Shown: positions 33,385 to 44,096 of the stretch, piece after piece
How positions within the stretch are numbered: the stretch's first letter is position 1
Layout of the letters: each line of letters starts with the position of its first letter
DNA from: Rhodeus uyekii
Taxonomy: Eukaryota; Chordata; Actinopteri; Cypriniformes; Acheilognathidae
DNA length: 64,000 nucleotides
NCBI GenBank assembly: GCA_037043235.1
Contig: JAWRVZ010000101.1
Location: 558,001 to 622,000 of the forward strand
Direction of reading: 5' to 3'
Notes under the pieces: model-generated
The model's database searches: none
What the model was told of the DNA's origin: nothing
What the model saw: the letters and a program-made list of their open reading frames with translations, nothing else
Translations under genes and position numbers: made by a program

Positions 33385-33936
33385 TTGAGGTATTTTGAAT
33401 TCACATGTGACACCTGTGGTGGTTGTGTAATTGTAAATTGCTTGGGCCAAGGGGACGCACAACTGCCAAGCCCTGGTGGGTTCGGGGCGGAAGGTAATTT
33501 TTTGGACCATTCATTAGTTTCACTTCAGATTCCCATTGTTCCCCTTCACCATCCCATCACTGCTCATGCACTTAATGGAAAACTTCTACCTGCTATCAAT
33601 CATTCCACTGATGCCCTGACCTTGGTGGTCTCCGGGAATCACACCGAAAGGATTAACTTTTTACTCACTGACTCTCCTCTTGTCCCCATGGTCCTCGGTC
33701 ACCCTTGGCTGGTAAAGCACAACCCCAGGGTCGACTGGGCATCCAACTCCGTATCGGCCTGGAGTAATCTGTGCTATGCCTCTTGTCTCGTGTCTGCCTG
33801 TACGTCTTTGTCTAGTTCTATGTTACAGGAGGAGTCTGTGAACCTTTCTAACGTGCCAGAGGAGTACCAGGACCTGAAGGAAGTGTTCAGTAAGTCCTGG
33901 GCTGCTTCTCTGCCTCTTCACCGGACTGTGCCATAG
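33385..33936 (+). pseudogene. Ty3/gypsy protease region
   Basis: GAEGNFLDHSLVSLQIPIVP, LNGKLLPAINHSTDALTLVV and PLVPMVLGHPWLVKHNPRVD follow the gypsy aspartic protease order, leading into an EEYQDLKEVFSKSWAASLP linker towards RT. The catalytic DSG is lost. In the upstream frame the sequence reads CQALVGSG (D to G) and then slips by one base before AEGNFLD (about 33465-33495). The enzyme would be inactive. The frame ends at 33936, shortly before RT. Confidence 0.78.
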
Positions 33937-33988
33937 AGTTACTGCCAGGTACGTCTCTGCCTCGCTTTCTGCTCCAGAAAGGGAGGCC

Positions 33989-35735
33989 ATGGAGAAATAT
34001 ATTTCTGATTCGCTAGCCTCTGGGTTCATGCGCCCTTCCTCTTCTCCAGCGGGGGCGAGGTTCTTTTTTGTGGGCAAGAAAGATGGATCGTTGCGACCTT
34101 GCATTGATTACCGAGGGCTGAATAACATCACAGTAAAGAACACCTACCCCTTGACGTTGATGTCTTCAGCCATCGAGAGGTTGCAGGGAGCATCTGTGTT
34201 CTCAAAGTTGGACTTGCGTAATGCTTTTCATTTGGTCCGCATCTGGAAGGGGGATGAATGGAAAACCGCATTTAATACTCCCAAGGGACATTTTGAATAT
34301 TTGGTCATGCCGTTTGGGCTGTCCAATTCTCCTGCAGTGTTCCAAACACTCGTCAATGATGTGCTGAGAGACATGGTAGATCAGTTCATTTATGTCTACC
34401 TGGACGACATACAGATTTTTTTCATCTTCTCTCCAGGAACACGTTCAGCACGTCAGACGAGTGCTCCAGAGGTTGCTAGCGAATGGGCTTTTTGTCAAGC
34501 CGGAGAAATGCGCATTTCATGAACAGTTAGTTCCATTTCTAGGGTATATCATCTCATCCAAGGGAATGCGCATGGATCCCGACAAGATCAAGGCTGTGGT
34601 GGATTGGCCAAGCCCAGATTCCCGCAAGGGCCTGCAGAGGTTCCTGGGGTTTGCCAATTTTTACCGTCGTTTTATTTGTGGGTTCAGCCAACTAGCCGCT
34701 CCTTTGACAGCGCTGACCTCTACCCGAACTGCGTTCAGGTGGTTGGACGCAGCCGAAACAGTGTTCACTAACCTCATGAGCCACTTTGTTTCGACTCCTA
34801 TTCTCGTGGCCCCTGATCCATCATGTCAGTTCGTGGTGGAGGTTGACGCGTCAGAGGTGCAGATAGGAGCGGTTCTTTCCCAGCGCGCTCTCTCGGATGA
34901 CAAGATGCACCCTTGCGCGTTTTATTCCCATCGATTCTTACCAGCCGAACATAACTACGACATTGGTAACAGAGAGTTGCTGGCAGTTAAGCTCGCGTTG
35001 GAGGAATGGCGTCAATTCCTAGAAGGGTCGGGTGTACCTTTTATCGTTTGGACTGATCACAAGAATCTGGAATACATTAAAACGGCTAAGAGACTCAACT
35101 CTAGGCAGGCACGGTGGGCTCTTTTTTTCGGACGTTTTGATTTTTCTCTCTTGTACCGCCCGGGTTCTAAGAACATGAAGCCCGATTCCTTATCTCCGTC
35201 CACTGCCGAGTGTATTTTTCCTGAGCGTCTCATTGTCTCCACACTCACATGGGAGATCGAATCGAGGGTTATATCAGCCCTAGAAGGGGTAACGCCTCCG
35301 CCTGATGGCCCACCGAGCCGATTATTCGTGCCAGAGGGTCTACGTTCAGATGTGGTCCGATGGGGTAATTTTTCCATTGTGGCTTGCCATCCAGGGAGTA
35401 ATAGGACCAGCTTTTTGGTCCGACAACGATTCTGGTGGCCCAGTATGACATTTGGTAGTTTGTTTTGGCTTGTTCAGTTTGTGCCATGGGTAAGACTTCC
35501 AATCGCTCTCCAGATGGGTTGCTCCAACCGCTGTCTGTCCCTTCAAGACCCTGGTCCCATATCGCGCTCGATTTTGTTACCGCCCTCCCAGGGTAAAACA
35601 GTCGTTTTAACTGTCGTGGACCGGTTCTCGAAGGTGGCTCATTTCATCCCTTTACCTAAATTACCCTCTGCTAAGGAGACAGCGGTGGCTGTCGTAGATC
35701 ACGTCTTTCGCATACATGGTCTACAAATTTTGTAG
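33989..35735 (+). pseudogene. Ty3/gypsy reverse transcriptase, RNase H and N-terminal integrase
   Basis: RT: FVGKKDGSLRPCIDYRGLNN, FSKLDLRNAFHLVRI, FEYLVMPFGLSNSPAVFQ and the catalytic YLDD (34397-34408). A frameshift just after it (about 34420-34440) moves into HVQHVRRVLQRLLANGLFVK, CAFH and FLGYIISSKGMRMDPDKIKA. RNase H: VVEVDASEVQIGAVLSQ, YDIGNRELLAVKLALEEWR and WTDHKNLEYI. Integrase: the zinc-binding region is partly kept (ACHPGSNRTSFLVRQRFWWP), and its cysteine part lies in a shifted frame. The IALDFVT core aspartate stretch is present but out of frame near 35565. TVVDRFSKVAHFIPLPKL and VVDHVFRIHGL precede the break. It is long and readable but has at least three frameshifts. Confidence 0.88.
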
Positions 35736-35739
35736 CACT

Positions 35740-35798
35740 GCCAGACGAAACAGGCCAACCAAGATCTTGAGAGAATGTTGTCACCTGTTTCGTCTGGC
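35740..35798. repeat. 15-bp perfect inverted repeat at the pol inversion breakpoint
   Basis: GCCAGACGAAACAGG (35740-35754) pairs with CCTGTTTCGTCTGGC (35784-35798). The left arm plus the following CCAACCAAGATCTTGAGA is also found, inverted, at about 36155-36195, so integrase sequence is present in both orientations around the break. Confidence 0.8.
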
Positions 35799-36276
35799 CA
35801 TTGCTCTGGGGATGGAAACCCGAAGACAGACTTACCAACACTCCCAGTAATCTACAAAATTCCCTTCAAAATTTGGATATATGCATGTACAAGGCTTGGG
35901 CCTTGGTGTGCACTCCCTCCTGGAGCAAAGTCTCATGGGCTTTGCTCCAATTGCGATGACACCTCTGGACAAATGTGTGAGCAGAGGGGGCCGCGACTTC
36001 TGATTCCAGACTGGGAAAAGTAGGTGGCTGTTAACCTATACTACACTCAAATGGTGACAGACCCGTGGCCGACACTGTTAACGAGTTATGTGCGTACTCA
36101 ACCCAAGAGAGTTGTTGGGTCCAGGAGAAAGGATCCCTGGACACCAGACATTGTAACATCATCTCAAGATCTTGGTTGGCCTGTTTCGTCCCCTTGTCAC
36201 CTCTGTTCCTGTTCCTCTCTGCACCGCGTCGGAGTGTGGCTCGCCTGGACGCTTCTTTGAACTTTTTCACTTTCAC
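35775..36276 (-). pseudogene. Ty3/gypsy integrase C-terminal part, inverted
   Basis: The minus strand reads DKGTKQANQDLEMMLQCLVS, then WTQQLSWVEYAHNSLTVSAT and GLSPFECSIG (36276-36031). In another frame further down it reads LFPSLESEVAAPSAHTFVQR with ETLLQEGV (about 36020-35880). This is the integrase core third-acidic-residue region and downstream part, the same protein whose N-terminal half is on the plus strand. It is therefore either an inversion of the pol 3' end or a second element inserted in opposite orientation. Confidence 0.82.
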
Positions 36277-36312
36277 TATTGTAAATAAATCTCACTCTTC
36301 ACTTGCATCTTA

Positions 36313-37391
36313 ATAAACAAATTCCAGCTGGTCCAAAATGCAGCAGCTCGAGTTCTTACTAGAACCAGGAAGTATGAGCATATTAGCCCAGTTCTGTCAA
36401 ACCTGCACTGGCTTCCTATTAATCACCGAATACATTTTAAAATCTTGCTAATTACTTACAAAGCATTAAATGGTTTAGCTCCCCAGTACTTGAGCGATCT
36501 CTTAACACATTATAGTCCTTCACGTCTATTGCGATCCCAAAATACTGACCAGCTTATAATACCTAGAATATCAAAGTCAACTGCTGGCGGTCGATCCTTT
36601 TCCTATTTAACTCCTAAACTCTGGAACAGTCTTCCTATTACAGTTCGGGAAGCAGACACACTCTGTCAGTTTAAATCTAGACTAAAAACACATCTTTTCA
36701 ACCTGGCATACACATAACACATTATACATACATTTTAATCCAAATCATGTAAAATGATTGTTAGGCTGCATAATTTAGATAAGCCGGAACCGAGAACATT
36801 CCCATAACACCTGATGTACTCGATACATCAGAAGAAGAATGGCATCTACGCTGATATTGTTCTCTGTTTATTCCGAGGTTACCGTGGTCAGCCGGATCCG
36901 GGCCGTATCCAGATCAGATGAAGGACCTGGACACGAGCACAGCACTGCCCTGAAGTGTCTGCGGAGACCGTGACTCTACTGGACCCTCCCCTGTGACGAT
37001 CATGAACCCATCTCCAACCGGACCAAATTGGACTTCATATTGGACTTGAATTGTTGTCAATATAATAATCATGTACTGTTTGGCTGTTGGCCAGAGGAGA
37101 ACTGGTCCCCCGACTGAGCCTGGTTTCTCCCAAGGTTTTTTCTCCATTCTATTCTTCATTCGTTACGTCACCTGCCGGAGTTTTGGTTCCTTGCCGCTGT
37201 CGCCTATGGCTTGCTCAGTTGGGGAAACTTAACACTTAAAATTCATCAATTGTATTGATTCGCCTGCTCTTTTGGGGCTTCTGTTCAGCCAAACAAACTT
37301 TGTTTATATTGTTTTTCCTGTAAAGCTGCTTTGAAACAATCTACATTGTAAAAAGCGCTATATAAATAAAGGTGACTTGACTTGACTTGAC
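36313..37391 (+). mobile_element. L2-type LINE, 5'-truncated (RT C-terminus and 3' UTR)
   Basis: Encodes QLVQNAAARVLTRTRKYEHI-like and HWLPINHRIHFKILLITYKA sequence, then ALNGLAPQYLSDLLTHYSPS, SFSYLTPKLWNSLPITVREA and LKTHLFNLAYT (stop near 36717), the conserved C terminus of L2/CR1-group reverse transcriptase proteins. The 3' UTR ends in AAAGCTGCTTTGAAACAATC and ATAAATAAAGGTGACTTGAC with extra TTGAC repeats. The frame from 36445 to 36717 is open. Confidence 0.85.
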
Positions 37392-39059
37392 ATCTGGATC
37401 CTGTGATTACTCTCTTCTGCACGTGATAGTGTGTGTCCGAATCCGGCTGACCATTATAACCTTGGAATAAGCAGAGACTAATATCAGCGTAGATGCCTTT
37501 CTTCTTATGATGTATTAAGTAAATCAGATGTTATAGGAAAGTTCCCGGTTTCGGCTGACCTAAATTATGCAACAATCATTTTACATGATTTTAATAAAAA
37601 AAATGTATGTATATAATGTGTTATGTGTAAGTCAGGTTGAAGAGATGTGTTTTTAGTCTAGATTTAAACTGACAGAGTGTGTCTGCTTCCCGAACAATAT
37701 TAGGAAGATTGTAGGAGCTAAATAGGAAAAGGATTTCTATAATGGCCTTAATTCCTATTGTTGAATTTGATATTCTAGGTATTATCAACTGATCAGAATT
37801 TTGGGATCGCAATAGACATGAAGGACTATAATGTGTTAAGAGATCGCTCAAGAACTGGGGAAGTAAACCATTTAACGCTTTGCAAGTAATTAGCAAGATT
37901 TTAAAATGTATTCAGTGTTTAATAGGAAGCCAGTGCAGGTTTGACAGAACCGGGTTAATATGCTCATACTTCCTGGTTCTAGTAAGAACTCGAGCTGCTG
38001 CATTTTGGACCAGCTGGAATTTGTTTATTAAGCGTGCAGGGCAACCACTCAGTAAAGCATTACAATAATCTAGCCTTGAACTCATGAACGCATTATCTAA
38101 CTTTTCCTCATTTGTCTTTGAGAGCATATGTTGTAATTTAGATATATTTTTAAGATCGAAGAATGTGGTTTTACAGATGCTAGAAACGTGGCTTTCAAAT
38201 GAAAGATTGGTATCAAAGAGCACACCCCAAAGGAAGCATGTACAGCGTGAAAAGCAATGGTCCTTGCACTGAACCTTGAGGAACTTGTCAGTGTTCTCTC
38301 ACTTCAGTTTGGGTTTCTAGGGTGTTAGTTGACAGAGCTCTGACACTGCCCCTTTGTCGTGTCTTGTGATTGTGAAGCCCCGCCCCTCTTGTTCCCTCGT
38401 TTCTTTTAATTGATCCCATCTGTCTCTGCTCGTTACCTTTCCTCATCTGTTCCCTATTTGATCCCAGTGTGTTTGCTGTCCTGTGTCGTTGTATTCCTTG
38501 TGATCCTGATCTGTATTCCCTGCCTGCTGGTTTGTTTGTGTTCTTGTTGAGTGTCTGTTATATTGTTAGTTAATGTTTCCCCCTCGTGAGTAGTTTTCTT
38601 TTGTGTCCTGGTTTTGCATTTTTGTTATAATAAATATATTTTTCACACTGCACTTGAGTCCTACCCTTATCGTTCCGTGACAGAACTCCATACTGAACTT
38701 GTGATCATTATGACATCTCTTCATTTACTGCAAACTGATAATGATCAGATAAGTGTTATTTGAACCATGCCAATGCAATTCCACTAATGCCAACATCATT
38801 TTCAAGTCTATTCAAAATAATTGTGTGGTCGACAGTATCAAATCAAGCACTAAGGTCCAGTAACACTAACAGAGAGATACAACCATGGTCGAATGATACG
38901 AGCAAATTGTTTGTACCTCTAATGAGAGCTGTCTCAGTATTATGATACAGGGTCCTTGTAGATGCTGTTTCTTTCTAAAAAGGAACAGTTGTGAAGATAT
39001 TGCCTTTTCTAGAATCTTTGACAAAAGGTAGGCTTGATACCCCCTGTGTGTCGATCAGA
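37392..39059 (-). mobile_element. L2-type LINE, minus strand, split by a solo LTR
   Basis: Going up in coordinate the minus-strand protein is read backwards: C terminus LKTHLFNLTYT (37621), then NLSFESHVSSICKTTFFDLK and SSRLDYCNALLSGCPARLIN (37912-38223), then PQGSVQGPLLFTLYMLPLG (about 38225-38280). A solo LTR (38286-38682) interrupts. RT resumes with DHYQFAVNEEMS, ENDVGISGIALAWFK and a degraded DTVDH (about 38690-38870). The 3' UTR is truncated exactly where the plus-strand copy ends. Stops and frameshifts are present. Confidence 0.82.
38286..38682 (+). mobile_element. Solo LTR with GAACT target-site duplication
   Basis: Starts TGTCAGTGTTCTCTCAC, ends TCCGTGACA, and is flanked by GAACT at 38281-38285 and 38683-38687. 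It contains the family words CTCGTTACCTTTCC, GTGTGTTTGCTGTCC and TTGTTATAATAAATA (polyadenylation region), then CACTGCACTTGAGTCCT. It is related to the LTRs of the element at 46363-48170. It inserted into an L2 LINE and is therefore younger than it. Confidence 0.9.
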
Positions 39060-39067
39060 CCCATTGT

Positions 39068-40196
39068 TAGTGATGGCCATCTGACACCGATGCTCCGACA
39101 CAAGCTTCGAACTCGAAGCAGGATTTTTTATGAACTACTGCTTCGGAGCTTTGATGCGGAAAAACACACGTGACCGATGACGTCCGAAGCAGCAACTGCT
39201 TCGGTTCTCTGAGTGAATCACGTGACTGGTTCAGACCATTCGATACTGCTTCACATCGCGAGAGGCTTCGTGACGCGAGACTTTGCTGCACTCACGCTTC
39301 AACAGATTTTTTGGCCTGTAATATGACTATATAGATGCCCAAAATGATGCACAAGATGTGGGTTTACTGTAGTAGGAGTTTGCATTGTTGTTATCGCTGC
39401 ATTTGTTTGATCATCATCATGGAACCAGCTAGGAAGAGAACCTGTTCTCCAATGTTGGAACATTTTCATCTGATCAGTCCTAATAAGGTTTATTATACCT
39501 TAAGCTTTATTATAATAAGCTTTATTATACCTTGGTTATCCTACTGCACCTGGCTTAGGCCAGGTAACTTAAGCAAAGTTACATAAGTGGCTAATAATGT
39601 CATTACTGTTGGTACAATAGGTTCCATGATGTATGTGAAGTCAACATTAAGTAGCATTATTCAAGATTCAAAGTGTTTATTGTAATATGTACAGACAGAA
39701 AGCATGTTCCCCTGTACAATGAATTTCTTACTTTGCCGTCCACAATAAATGTCACAAGTAAGAATAAAAAATAAAAATAAGATTAATATATAATAATAAA
39801 AAGAGAGGTAGTGCAATTATTGTAGTGATGTATGTAATAATTAGTTTGTTTGTATATTGTTGTTTACATAGGTCCAGTGCTTGTTGTGTTCACGTATAAT
39901 ATATAATAATATAATACGTATAATAATAATAATACGTCATATCTCTAAAGAAGATGGTGGATGAAAAATATGACGAGGAGAAGACCAAGGTCAAGGCTAA
40001 TCGAATCAACCAATCACTCAAAGTTTATTAACATAATTCACACAAACCCTATTTACACTCATACTGACATTATTTTGCTATCTACAATTTGGCCACTAGA
40101 TGTCACTGAAACGAAGCTTTGAATGAATGAACCCATGTTCAATACAATTGATGAAGTGGTTCAATACTGGTTCATTGCTTCATTTGGACATCACTA
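39068..40196 (+). mobile_element. hAT transposon derivative with CCCATTGT target-site duplication
   Basis: 1,129 bp flanked by perfect 8-bp duplications CCCATTGT (39060-39067 and 40197-40204). The ends TAGTGATGGCCATCTGA and, complemented, TAGTGATGTCCAAATGA are inverted repeats. From an ATG at 39419 it reads MEPARKRTCSPMLEHFHLIS PNKV, which looks like the start of a BED-finger hAT transposase, but the finger cysteines and catalytic domain are missing. It is an internally deleted derivative of an autonomous hAT. Confidence 0.88.
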
Positions 40197-40204
40197 CCCA
40201 TTGT

Positions 40205-40750
40205 CACAAATGTGTAAAATCAAGGCATGCAGTCTACATTCGCAAACATTTTTGAAAAATGGCCCATTATGAAAAGCTCAGTGAAGTCAAGTGTGGTACT
40301 GTGATTGCAGTAAGTCAATGAATGAAATTTCATCCCTGATAGATATTCCACTGTCCACTGTAAGTGGTATTATTGAAATGTTGCAGCATTTTGGAACATC
40401 TGCAACAAAGAGAAAGACCATGTGAAGTCAAATAGAGTGTTCAAACTGAAGAGGACAAACTTTCATAGCGAAGTGTGTGCATGCAACTTTTAAAAAATAA
40501 TGTTTACTGTGTCTCAGAGTGGCTTGGTTCAATTTTAAACATCTCAATGCGCATTATTAACAAGAAGAAACTTGTTTGTATTACACCAGAGAATTTAAAT
40601 GTCAGGAAGAGCTGTTTCAGGTCTGTGGATTCATCTCTGTCATCTGTTCAACTCAGCACTGTTGTTTTTCACAGACATGGTCATTAGAATGGGTTCTTTG
40701 CGCTCCTGTATGGGTATTTGGCTACCAACCGTCACATAAGGAAAATATGT
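40205..40750 (+). pseudogene. Tc1-like transposase 5' fragment
   Basis: CATGCAGTCTACATTCGCAA, ATGGCCCATTATGAAAAGCT, CAGTGAAGTCAAGTGTGGTA and CCACTGTCCACTGTAAGTGG are the 5' leader and N-terminal region of a Tc1 family (encoding MA.YEKLSEVK-like sequence, then a helix-turn-helix). The frame decays after about 40470, and the rest to 40750 is poorly matched. The hAT element at 39068 inserted directly beside its 5' end. Confidence 0.6.
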
Positions 40751-41006
40751 CTGTAAAAAGCATTTGAAATGTTCACACAGAATGACTTCACACAATTTTC
40801 ACAGCTGCACAGCTGTTTCCTGTCTGCTAAGTTGATTGTGTTGTAGCTTCGAATATCTTTTTCTTTTATCTTCAACATTTATTTTGCTTATAACAACTTA
40901 GATTGTGATTGTCTCATCAATCTGACATCTAATGTCTCTTCAATCTAAATCGCTATTACGCATTAGAATTCCGCTTACTCTGCCATCCATACATACAGTC
41001 TTTTCG

Positions 41007-41041
41007 CTCTCTCTCTCTTTTCTCTTTCTCTTTCTCTCGCT
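41007..41041. repeat. Polypyrimidine (CTCTTT)n tract
   Basis: CT-rich simple repeat about 50 bp before the first LINE ORF, probably part of its 5' UTR. Confidence 0.8.
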
Positions 41042-41089
41042 CATCAAACAACTGTGGTGAGTCAGATCAGTCAACACGTACGGTGAGTC

Positions 41090-41269
41090 ATGTCATCTTC
41101 TCCTGCTATTGTCTCTTGCACTGCCTGCTACATGTATAGCATAGCTTTCTTTGTCAGCAGTGAGGGCTTCACATGTGATAAATGCAGGGATATAATGACA
41201 GAGAAGATTTCAGAATTAGAGACAAACATCCAAACTTTACTCGAGAATAGTAAGAATGCAATGCTTTAG
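41090..41269 (+). pseudogene. L2-type LINE ORF1, N-terminal zinc-ribbon-like piece
   Basis: A 59-codon frame with CTACYMYS and, after a spacer, GFTCDKCRDIMTEKISELET, that is two CxxC pairs followed by a heptad-like segment. This is the usual beginning of ORF1 in this fish LINE group. It stops early (TAG at 41267); further ORF1 sequence lies in the next frames. Confidence 0.65.
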
Positions 41270-41309
41270 ATACTGCTTTGGATGCGACTAGCTTAGCAAA
41301 TACTGTATA

Positions 41310-41535
41310 TTGTTTGGTTCCAGTTGTAGAACATGTGCAAAAGGGCAACTGTTTGACTGTGAGATGGCATCGTTGTGGGTCAAAACACCTCTAACCCTAA
41401 CTCTAGCCACCATAGTCACATGTTTGCCGGGAGCCAGAGCGCCTGACATCAAAGCAAATTTAAAAGTGCTGGATATTGTTAATCGTAAATACTCGCAAGT
41501 ACAATTTCAGGCACTCTGGCCCCTTCCTGGGGCAT
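41310..41535 (+). pseudogene. L2-type LINE ORF1, SGNH/esterase-like part (5' piece)
   Basis: IVTCLPGARAPDIKANLKVL matches the GDSL/SGNH-like segment of LINE ORF1 proteins, with the CLPGARAPDI phrase downstream of the usual serine box. The coding sequence is cut by the Harbinger-like insertion near 41536 and resumes at about 42830 (SSLNGWMSS..., RDGIHPTWDGAALLS), which includes the conserved D..H of the C-terminal catalytic region. Confidence 0.6.
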
Positions 41536-42819
41536 ATTCTTCGTACGTCGCTTACTACATCCAAGATCAGATGACACATCCGGGATAAGATAATCGCGCT
41601 TACTATGAGCTGGATTATTCGGTTCTTCGAACGCACCTATTCTTGACGATTAGTATAGCTGGATTGAGTTATCTGAGATCATTGCGCGTTCATGTGCTGC
41701 TTAAAAGGGGATATGTATCGATAGTAGAAACACTGATCAGCAACATTTTGATTGGTGAGCGTGTTTAATTAAAACACAAGGCAACACTTTAAAGGCTGCA
41801 AAAGCCAGGAGAGAGGACTGACAAAAAATTGCAGACAAATTAAATTTGTGAGTAGCCTAGTGATCGTGTGTATAATAATATTATTTCATATTAATTGTAC
41901 TGTATTTCATAATCATCTTTTATATTAGAGCCACCGAAGGACCCACTAGAACTTGGGAACAAGTAAAAGCAAAATGCTAAAAATATTCTACATAGTAAAT
42001 AGTATCTTTACTACTTGCGCTGTTCTGCAAAAAAAAGATAATTAATGAAATAGAATTGCAAAAACTAATAAAGCAAAAAGTCAGACTTGAGATTGAATTG
42101 CTTCAAGAGGAACTTCAAAGTTAATAAAATACACGAATAAACACACTGTACTATTGAGGACCTTGCGTGATTTACTTATTTCATTCCACAGGCAAGAGAT
42201 GATCAGCTGGATTTTTTAAATAAATAAAATAAACTGTAAACTAAACTGTGTGCAAAGTTCCCTCTTTTCAAAAATGACTGCTTGAGTGCTGGTAACTTTG
42301 TGAATGGCACGACACACAGCACTTTCACAATGTTTTCCACATCCCAACAGTGTAAATGAACGTGCCGCTCGCAAAGTAGCGCAAGGCAATACACACAGTT
42401 TGAGCTGTTTAACAGCCGACTACGACTAATTGTATCTAAATTGACTAGATACATTATACCCTCATGTGAAAAACGATAGTTTATAAATATATATATTTTT
42501 TTTTTAATTATATTTTTAAAATTATTATAATTATTATTATTATATTAAATATATTATATTGCACCTTCAGCAACAGTTTTCTCTCGTAAAAACGGACAGG
42601 ACATGACTGCGACAAACTTCCCATCTCCTCGTATAAAGCCGTGATCTAATCCTGCCATCATGAAGTAAGCTGCTCCCAAGCAGGTTCAATTCAACTGACC
42701 TATTACTATGACAACAAGTACCGGATGAGCGTCAAAGAACCGAACAATTCAAGATCATGTGAAATCGCCAACAATCTAATCCAGTTAAGCGAGTTAGCGA
42801 GGTAGGAAGAATATCCCCT
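41536..42819 (+). mobile_element. PIF/Harbinger-like derivative inside LINE ORF1
   Basis: The ends are similar inverted repeats: GGGGCATATTCTTCGTACGT with CGCTTAC at the left and, complemented, GGGGATATTCTTCCTACCTC with GCTAAC at the right. The interior keeps a Myb/SANT-like phrase TEGPTRTWEQVKAK (about 41940-41980) and a leucine-rich helix NEIELQKLIKQKVRLEIELL ending QEELQS-stop (about 42045-42123), as in the Myb-like accessory protein of Harbinger elements. No transposase is readable. The exact target duplication is unclear. A frame at 42203-42454 (-) has no known motif. Confidence 0.65.
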
Positions 42820-43259
42820 GTCCACAGACGTTGAGATACTTAGCAGATTATCCTCACTCAATGGCTGGATGTCATCTCAACAGAATAACATAGGGTTCAT
42901 AGACAATTGGAAAAGTTTTTGGGGCAGTCCTGACCTGTTAAAAAGAGATGGTATTCATCCCACCTGGGATGGTGCCGCTCTTCTCTCTAATAATTTGGCA
43001 TATAGTCTTAGAGCTAAACCTTGACTAACTGGGGTCCAGGTCAGGAAGCAGACAAACTGGCTAAACCGACCGTCTGCTAGCTGTCTCACGTCACAGAGGT
43101 CAGATAAATTCCAACACATAGATACTCTTTCTCCTAGATATCATCCTATAGAGATTGTGTCTGTTCCCCGAATTAGCAAATACAAAAAAACTCTTAAAAC
43201 CTTTAAAGATAAAAAAAAAAATTATTTATGTAAAAATAAAAAAAAGACCAAATGATAAA

Positions 43260-43780
43260 ACTTGGGTTACTGAATATATGATTATTTTCCTCGAAAGCAC
43301 TTTTTGTAAATTATATGATTACAGATCATAAACTAGATGTGCTGTGTTTGACAGAAACCTGGCTAAAACCAGATGATTACATTACTTTAAATGAGTCCAC
43401 CCCTCAAGATTACTGTTATAAACATGAGCCTCGTCTGAAAGGTAAAGGAGGAGGTGTTGCTGTAATTTATAGTAACACGATCAGTACTGCTCAAAGATCT
43501 AATTTGAAATATAATTCTTTTGAAGTGATGGTGATTTATGTAAAACTTTCTAGTGTAGGTGATAATTCCTGTTCAACTTTTGTGCTGCTACTGTATTCAG
43601 GCCACCAAGGCACCATACAGACTTTATCAAAGCATTAGCTGATTTTTTTGTAAGATTTAGTAATGGCTGTAAAGATATAATCATTGGTGATTTTAATATC
43701 TATGTAGATAATGAGAAAGATGCATTGGGATTGACAACCTGTGTCAGGACACACTCATTGTCATAATCATACCTTAGAGC
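43260..43780 (+). pseudogene. L2-type LINE apurinic endonuclease domain
   Basis: The open part (43315-43638) reads DHKLDVLCLTETWLKPDDYI, then TPQDYCYKHEPRLKGKGGGV and AVIYSN: the LTETW glutamate motif and GGGVA motif of APE-type LINE endonucleases, which nick target DNA to prime reverse transcription. After a frame change near 43600, IIIGDFNIYVD (about 43675-43710) carries the GDFN aspartate motif. Sequence is then cut by the hAT MITE at 43790. Confidence 0.8.
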
Positions 43781-43789
43781 AGGGGTGGG

Positions 43790-44070
43790 CAAACGTGGGC
43801 CATATCCGGCCCGATGGGCTTTTTAGTCCGGCCAGCCGAACTCGCAGAATTTGTATGAAACCTCCTTCATTTTACATTTCCCTGTAATGTCACTCTGTCG
43901 CGGCTGCAAGCGGCAGTGGCGCTGAAGCTGTGTTGGAGAGTAGGCGTGTGTCTCAAAACCCTCTACACCCCCCTTTCCCGTCAACAATTGCAAACTGTGC
44001 TCGCCCTGGCTCCTCTGTCAATTTTAAGAAACCAATGTGGCCGGCGAGACAAATAGTTTGCCCACCCTTG
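43790..44070. mobile_element. hAT MITE (281 bp)
   Basis: The ends CAGGGGTGGGCAAAC and, complemented, CAAGGGTGGGCAAAC match at 14 of 15. The 8-bp duplications CCTTAGAG (43782-43789) and CCTTAGAT (44071-44078) differ only in the last base. There is no coding capacity. It inserted in the LINE endonuclease-to-linker region. Confidence 0.85.
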
Positions 44071-44096
44071 CCTTAGATCCTAATGTTGTCAGGGTT

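Larger units (their letters stand above)
33385..36290 (+). mobile_element. Ty3/gypsy retrotransposon pol, broken, with inverted 3' part
   Basis: Order is protease, reverse transcriptase, RNase H, integrase, the Ty3/gypsy arrangement. No LTRs were recognised at either side. The plus-strand pol runs to about 35735 within the integrase core; the later integrase sequence is present at 35775-36276 on the opposite strand. An L2 LINE fragment begins immediately after, at about 36313. Confidence 0.85.

Noticed and set aside
33823..35546. Minus-strand frames of 66-106 codons across the gypsy pol
   Set aside because: Antisense shadows of the plus-strand RT, RNase H and integrase sequence.
41310..41588. 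92-codon frame as a separate host gene
   Set aside because: Its middle (CLPGARAPDIKANLKVL) is LINE ORF1 sequence, and its end runs into the Harbinger-like insertion.
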